Notes under the pieces: model-generated
What the model was told of the DNA's origin: nothing
Database searches by the model: none
Seen by the model: only the letters and a program-made list of their open reading frames with translations
Assembly: GCA_905200905.1 (NCBI GenBank)
Contig: CAJKMA010000020.1
Location: 1-44,518, forward strand
DNA length: 44,518 nt
Source: an uncultured Bacillota bacterium
Lineage (GTDB): Bacteria > Bacillota > Clostridia > Lachnospirales > Lachnospiraceae
Direction: 5' to 3'
Made by a program: the position numbers and the translations under genes
In this document: piece by piece, positions 40,387 to 44,518 of the stretch
Layout: the number at the start of each line of letters is the position of its first letter
How positions within the stretch are numbered: the stretch's first letter is position 1

Positions 40387-40710
40387 ATGAAGATTGAAGG
40401 GAACCAGAAAGAACTGGATGCAATGGTAGAATTTCATAAGGGAAACCGTGTCGAGGGGCTGAGACTGCAAGAAGAATTTGCAGCGGAATTTCGTAAGGAG
40501 TATAAAGACAAAGATCACTGTCCTTGCCTGAAAGCCTGTCGTTATCACGGAAACTGTAAGGAATGTGTAGCAATCCACAGAGCGCATCAGGAACATGTTC
40601 CTAATTGTATGCGACCATTGATTAATAAAAAATTGAAATTGATGTCAGAATTAACAGAGCATACCTTGGCAAATGAAATAGAAGCTCCACATGAGATTTT
40701 AAGAAAATAG
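40387..40710 (+). CDS. Cysteine-rich zinc-knuckle-like protein (107 aa)
   Basis: The segment CPCLKACRYHGNCKEC has a C-x-C-x3-C-x5-C-x2-C spacing with a following His and Cys (HRAHQEHVPNC), a likely small metal site of a family common in Clostridia. The N-terminal helix has acidic repeats. ATG 40387 is used although GGAGG is 13 bases upstream; the longer frame from 40363 starts with TTG. Function unknown. Confidence 0.65.
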   Translation: MKIEGNQKELDAMVEFHKGNRVEGLRLQEEFAAEFRKEYKDKDHCPCLKACRYHGNCKECVAIHRAHQEHVPNCMRPLINKKLKLMSELTEHTLANEIEAPHEILRK

Positions 40711-40742
40711 GCAAGTCAAATTCAAGTTTACAGAACTGAATC

Positions 40743-40767
40743 AAAAGAGCTCGAAGGAGCTCTTTTT
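40743..40767 (+). terminator. Terminator after the cysteine-rich gene
   Basis: AAAAGAGCTC-GAAG-GAGCTCTTTTT, perfect stem and tetraloop. Confidence 0.9.
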
Positions 40768-40837
40768 CCTTTTTTATAATAGTATCATTATGGTATAATA
40801 GAGACATTAAAATCGGAATTTGTAGAATAGAGGAATT

Positions 40838-41467
40838 ATGATGTTTGATAAGCACAAAAGGGAATCCTTGCTATTGCGGGACTTATTAAAGAAATTGATA
40901 ATTATTGTGATAGGTTCCATTGTTGCAGCCTATGGCATTACACTTGCACTGTATGCAGGATTTGGTGGCGCCACGCTCGCAGTGCTATGGCAGGGTATCG
41001 CTGAAACGTTTCACTTGAGCATCGGTATGGCATCTTTTGTTGTAGCAGTGGGGATGATTTTGTTTGCATTAATTTACGATAAAAGTCAAATCCATATTGG
41101 GACGGTGCTATATCAAATTGTATACAGCACCTGTGTAGATGTATTTGCCACCTGCCATGTCTACAGTACATATCGATGGTTCAACTTCTTTATCATGTTG
41201 CTGGGTGTTATTTTGTTTGCTGTCGGGACCGGACTATATGCGTCTGCCTCACTTGGTCGTGGCTCTTATGAAGCAGTTACTTTTGCCTTGGCAGAAAAGA
41301 ACAACTGGCAAGTTAAAATTGTTCGAATAGCATTAGATATTCTGGTTGTGATAATAGGTGTTTTGCTTGGCGGGAAGTTTGGCATATGCACAATCATTAC
41401 AGTTATCATTTCAGGCCCGATTATCCAATTTGTTAATGCGAAAGCAAAACGAATTTTAAAGATATAA
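40838..41467 (+). CDS. YczE/YitT-like membrane protein
   Basis: A 209-residue membrane protein with five helices and the N-terminal LIIIVIGSIVAAYGITLALY plus FGGATLAVLWQGIAE of the YczE/YyaS family. Glycine-rich GTGLYASASLGRGSYEAVT follows helix 4. Members are uncharacterised transporter-like proteins, sometimes next to antibiotic resistance or regulator genes. It stands alone here. Confidence 0.78.
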   Translation: MMFDKHKRESLLLRDLLKKLIIIVIGSIVAAYGITLALYAGFGGATLAVLWQGIAETFHLSIGMASFVVAVGMILFALIYDKSQIHIGTVLYQIVYSTCVDVFATCHVYSTYRWFNFFIMLLGVILFAVGTGLYASASLGRGSYEAVTFALAEKNNWQVKIVRIALDILVVIIGVLLGGKFGICTIITVIISGPIIQFVNAKAKRILKI

Positions 41468-41537
41468 TAGCAAAGAAACCTACAACTTCAAGTTTGATGA
41501 ATTAAATTAGATGGCAATTGATGGAGTAACAAGTTGT

Positions 41538-41771
41538 ATGAAAATTCGAGAAGTTAACAAAAATAAAAAGCAGTTTATATCATTATTGTTATTAGCTGAT
41601 GAACAGGAGAGCATGGTTGATCGTTATCTTGAAAAAGGAACTATGTATGTGCTTGAAGATAATGATGTAAAAGCTGAATGTGTTGTCACCGATGAAGGTA
41701 ACGGAATACTTGAAATCAAGAATATCGCAGTCGATGTTGTTATGCTTTTGTGTATGTATCAATTGAAGTGA
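41538..41771 (+). pseudogene. Truncated GNAT acetyltransferase
   Basis: From ATG 41538 the frame reads MKIREVNKNKKQFISLLLL and KNIAV, the first four strands of a GNAT enzyme. The next segment should carry the acetyl-CoA loop (PxxQGxGxG), but the frame turns into unrelated VVMLLCMYQLK and stops, so the cofactor site is lost by deletion or frameshift. 77 residues versus about 135 in intact relatives. The gap 41772-41940 contains nothing else I can name. Confidence 0.68.
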
Positions 41772-41940
41772 TAAACTTTATCAATAAGTCCGGGAGAACG
41801 CATAATAAGGGCGTTTGAGGGCATGAATTAGCAAGAACTGTATGAGATTAGGCTTGAATAACAGTATTTTCGGGAAATATAATGTTTCTTGTAAGTAAAC
41901 TTTAATTAGATTTTTTGTAAATATACAGGAGGAAAACATT

Positions 41941-42279
41941 ATGTCATTTAATTGGAAGGCTTCAGGTTTATTCGCAGCAGGTGTTGCTTTTGGTACAGCA
42001 GGTATCAAGATTTTATCAAGCAAGGATGCTAAGCGTGCTTATACACAGTGTACAGCAGCAGCGCTTCGTGCTAAGGATTGTGTTATGAAGACTGTTAATA
42101 CTGTTCAGGAGAATGCAGAGGATATTCTTGCTGAGGCTAAGAGCATCAACGAGGAGCGCGAGGCTAAGGCTGAGGCTGCTAAGGTTTCGGATGCATCTGA
42201 GGATGTATGCGAGTGTGCTGAGGCTGATGAGCAGGAAGCAGAGCAGGCTGAGGTTACAGCAGAGACTGCTGAGGCATAG
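41941..42279 (+). CDS. DUF6110 membrane-associated protein
   Basis: A 112-residue protein of the DUF6110 type, first part MSFNWKASGLFAAGVAFGTA with one short hydrophobic segment, then KILSSKDAKRAYTQCTAAALRAKDCVMKT and an Ala/Glu-rich helical tail. CAGGAGGAAAA gives an excellent ribosome site. It is normally paired with the metal P-type ATPase that starts 18 bases downstream, so it is likely an accessory subunit. Codons GCT, AAG and GAG dominate, unlike neighbouring genes. Confidence 0.8.
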   Translation: MSFNWKASGLFAAGVAFGTAGIKILSSKDAKRAYTQCTAAALRAKDCVMKTVNTVQENAEDILAEAKSINEEREAKAEAAKVSDASEDVCECAEADEQEAEQAEVTAETAEA

Positions 42280-42297
42280 AAGATAAGAGGCGGTCAT

Positions 42298-44379
42298 ATG
42301 AAATTTACGATTAAGCATGAGTCAAGAGGCCGTATGCGTGTTCATATGGAGCAGTACCGCATGACATATGAGCAGGCAGACACTCTGCTTTATGTGATTC
42401 ACAATCACAGGAATGTTACCTTTGTAAAGGTTTATGACAGGACTGCTGATGCTGTGATTGAGTATGTAGGAGACAGAGAGCAGATTATAGAGCTGCTTCG
42501 CCACTTTCATTATGAGAGCGCCAATGTGCCACAGACTGTTATCAAGACGTCAGGAAGAGAACTTAATAATTCATATCAGGAAAAACTTATCGGAAGTGTT
42601 GTCTGGCATTACAGTAAAAAGCTCCTGCTGCCTTTGCCAATCAGGATAGCGCTTACTATTGGACGATCTGTAAAGTATATTGGAATTGGGCTTAAGTGTC
42701 TGCTGCAGAGAAAAATTGAGGTGCCGGTGCTTGATGCGACTGCCATCACGGTTTCTCTTATTACTAAGGATTTTTCTACCGCAAGCTCTATTATGTTTCT
42801 GCTTGGAATAGGTGAGCTCTTGGAGGAATGGACGCACAAGAAGTCTGTTGATGATTTAGCCAGAAGCATGTCACTTAATGTGAGCAAGGTATGGCTCAAG
42901 ACACCTGAGAATCAGGAGATACTCGTTGAGTCTTCAAAGATTGAAAAGGGCGACAAGGTTGTTGTCCACATGGGAAATGTCATACCGTTCGACGGAGAGG
43001 TCTTAGATGGCGATGCGATGGTCAATCAGGCTTCCCTGACAGGTGAGTCGGTTCCGGTTCAAAGAACTGTCGGCAATACTGTGTTTGCAGGCACTGTTGT
43101 CGAGGAGGGCGAGATTGCTATCAGGGTCAAGGAGGTTGAAGGAAACAACCGTTTTGACCAGATTGTTACTATGATAGAGGAGTCAGAAAAGCTTAAATCC
43201 GAGCTGGAGGGAAAGGCTGAGCACTATGCTGACAAGCTTGTGCCGTGGACGCTTGGAGCTACAGGGCTTACATATCTTCTGACAAGAAATGTGACAAAGG
43301 CTATGTCAATTCTCATGGTGGATTTCTGCTGTGCACTCAAGCTTGCTATGCCAATCTCTGTGCTTTCTGCTATCAGAGAGGCAAGCCTTTATAATGTAAC
43401 AGTAAAGGGAGGAAAGTTCCTTGAGGCTGTTGCAGAGGCTGATACCATCGTCTTTGACAAGACCGGTACACTCACAAAGGCACATCCGACTGTGGTTGAT
43501 GTGGTGAACTTCAATGATGAGTATTCATCTGATGACATGCTTCGTGTAGCAGCCTGTCTGGAGGAGCATTTCCCTCATTCCATGGCAAAGGCAGTGGTAG
43601 ACGCTGCTTCTAAGAAGGGGCTTTCCCACGAGGAAATGCATACAAAGGTGGAATATATTGTGGCTCATGGAATTGCAACCTCAATCAATGGCAAGCGTAC
43701 TGTTATCGGAAGCTATCATTTCGTCTTTGAGGATGAAAAATGTGTTGTTCCTGCAGGAAAGGAGCAACTGTTTGAGTCGCTTCCGCTGTATTATTCTCAC
43801 CTGTATCTTGCTGTTGAGGGTATGCTTTCGGCAGTTATCTGTATTGAGGATCCTCTGCGTGATGAGGCAGCGGCGGTTGTTACTTCATTAAAGAAGGCCG
43901 GTATATCAAAGGTTGTCATGATGACAGGAGACAGTGAGCGTACAGCTTCTGTCATTGCAAAAAAAGTGGGTGTAGATGAATATTACGCCGAGGTTTTACC
44001 TGAGGACAAGGCTGCCTTTGTGGAGAGAGAAAAGGCTAAGGGCAGAAAGGTCATTATGATTGGTGACGGCATAAATGATTCACCGGCTCTTTCAGCGGCA
44101 AATGTCGGTATTGCAATCAGTGACGGCGCTGAAATTGCACGCGAGATTGCTGATATTACGGTGGGCTCTGACGATCTCTACCAGATTGTAACTCTTAAAT
44201 ATATAAGTAATGCTCTTATGAAACGTATAAAGAGCAACTATCGAAAGATTGTTGGTTTTAACTCAGGGCTCATTGCTCTTGGTGTGGCAGGTGTGCTTCC
44301 GCCGACTACGACAGCACTTTTGCACAATGGATCGACAATTCTTATAAGTGTGAACAGTATGAAGAATCTGCTTGAGTAG
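42298..44379 (+). CDS. P1B-type heavy-metal ATPase with HMA_2-like N-terminus
   Basis: A 693-residue metal pump. The N-terminal domain (1-65) is HMA-like but lacks CxxC (KHESRGRMRVHMEQ). Actuator motif SLTGESVPVQ, membrane metal site with Cys344-Cys345 in VDFCCALKLAMP where most family members have a CPC-type motif, phosphorylated Asp387 in FDKTGTLTK, HP-like EEHFPHSMAKAV, and hinge GDGINDSPAL with Asp590. The paired cysteines suggest an unusual metal preference, possibly manganese, iron or zinc. RGCGGTC-like ribosome site is weak (AGAGGCGG). Codon bias matches DUF6110, so they arrived together. Confidence 0.9.
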   Translation: MKFTIKHESRGRMRVHMEQYRMTYEQADTLLYVIHNHRNVTFVKVYDRTADAVIEYVGDREQIIELLRHFHYESANVPQTVIKTSGRELNNSYQEKLIGSVVWHYSKKLLLPLPIRIALTIGRSVKYIGIGLKCLLQRKIEVPVLDATAITVSLITKDFSTASSIMFLLGIGELLEEWTHKKSVDDLARSMSLNVSKVWLKTPENQEILVESSKIEKGDKVVVHMGNVIPFDGEVLDGDAMVNQASLTGESVPVQRTVGNTVFAGTVVEEGEIAIRVKEVEGNNRFDQIVTMIEESEKLKSELEGKAEHYADKLVPWTLGATGLTYLLTRNVTKAMSILMVDFCCALKLAMPISVLSAIREASLYNVTVKGGKFLEAVAEADTIVFDKTGTLTKAHPTVVDVVNFNDEYSSDDMLRVAACLEEHFPHSMAKAVVDAASKKGLSHEEMHTKVEYIVAHGIATSINGKRTVIGSYHFVFEDEKCVVPAGKEQLFESLPLYYSHLYLAVEGMLSAVICIEDPLRDEAAAVVTSLKKAGISKVVMMTGDSERTASVIAKKVGVDEYYAEVLPEDKAAFVEREKAKGRKVIMIGDGINDSPALSAANVGIAISDGAEIAREIADITVGSDDLYQIVTLKYISNALMKRIKSNYRKIVGFNSGLIALGVAGVLPPTTTALLHNGSTILISVNSMKNLLE

Positions 44380-44518
44380 ATTTTGGATGTAGTAAGGGGC
44401 GCTGCCGCGGGTACCGCGGTGGCACACGCACTATCCCGCGTGCTACGCTTCGTGGGTAAGATACTGTACGAAATTATGCTTGAAGGGTTTCTATGCTTGA
44501 CGAAACCGTCGAAACGCG
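44380..44518. other. GC-rich tail with hairpins, no gene recognised
   Basis: CCGCGG-GTA-CCGCGG (44407-44421) and CACGC/GCGTG arms (44425-44441) form hairpins in a stretch richer in GC than anything nearby. No U-tailed terminator is apparent. It may be the beginning of a dispersed repeat or insertion cut by the window edge. Confidence 0.35.

Overview
The window looks like a chromosomal segment of a Lachnospiraceae (Clostridia) gut anaerobe. The grounds are low-to-moderate GC, strong AGGAGG-type ribosome sites, U-tailed hairpin terminators, and family content typical of that group: a NifU-like scaffold paired with a GGGtGRT protein, DUF3343 next to selD, DUF6110 next to a P-type ATPase, and a pyruvate formate-lyase locus. 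Genus cannot be fixed from sequence alone.

Region 1 (1-9176) is mostly core genome: the end of an archaeal/fungal-type aspartate-semialdehyde dehydrogenase, a DUF3343 putative Se/S carrier, selD behind its own promoter and a folded leader, a formate/nitrite-family channel, topoisomerase III, a left-handed beta-helix protein, a TraX-like membrane protein, and the two-gene Fe-S scaffold/GGGtGRT operon. A leader that folds as a three-way junction with two identical hairpin loops precedes this last operon.

Region 2 (9142-22172) is a 13 kb integrated element bounded by a 35-bp direct repeat (34/35 identical) at the 3' end of the GGGtGRT gene. It has a tyrosine integrase with phased arm-type repeats, a CI/Cro-like switch over a perfect palindrome, a primase-helicase followed by iteron-like repeats, an ORF6N protein, ArpU- and Mor-like regulators, a cold-shock protein, a tape-measure gene and a truncated distal-tail gene. 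I see no capsid, portal or terminase, so it is either a phage satellite or a strongly deleted prophage. Its right end carries three stand-alone cargo units, each with a promoter containing TATATGAGTT and its own terminator: a 69-aa protein, a tRNA-like RNA, and a type I toxin with an antisense RNA.

Region 3 (22173-31550) is accessory and partly decayed: an Rpn-like nuclease, a small membrane protein, a DUF262 pseudogene with one stop codon, a two-component system beside an ABC exporter, and a frameshifted AAA-ATPase-like/PD-(D/E)XK gene.

Region 4 (31550-39260) holds an aldehyde dehydrogenase, a DUF4349 lipoprotein, a YdcF-like protein, an AAA_14/DUF4143 ATPase, and a leftward pyruvate formate-lyase operon. 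In that operon the glycyl-radical domain is a separate 80-aa gene, between a 694-aa catalytic chain and the activase.

Region 5 (39430-44518) is a graveyard and arrival zone: a deleted nucleotidyltransferase, a fused scar of a serine recombinase and a replication initiator, small proteins, a YczE-like membrane protein, a truncated acetyltransferase, and a DUF6110/P-type ATPase pair whose codon use (G-ending Glu and Lys codons) differs from its neighbours.
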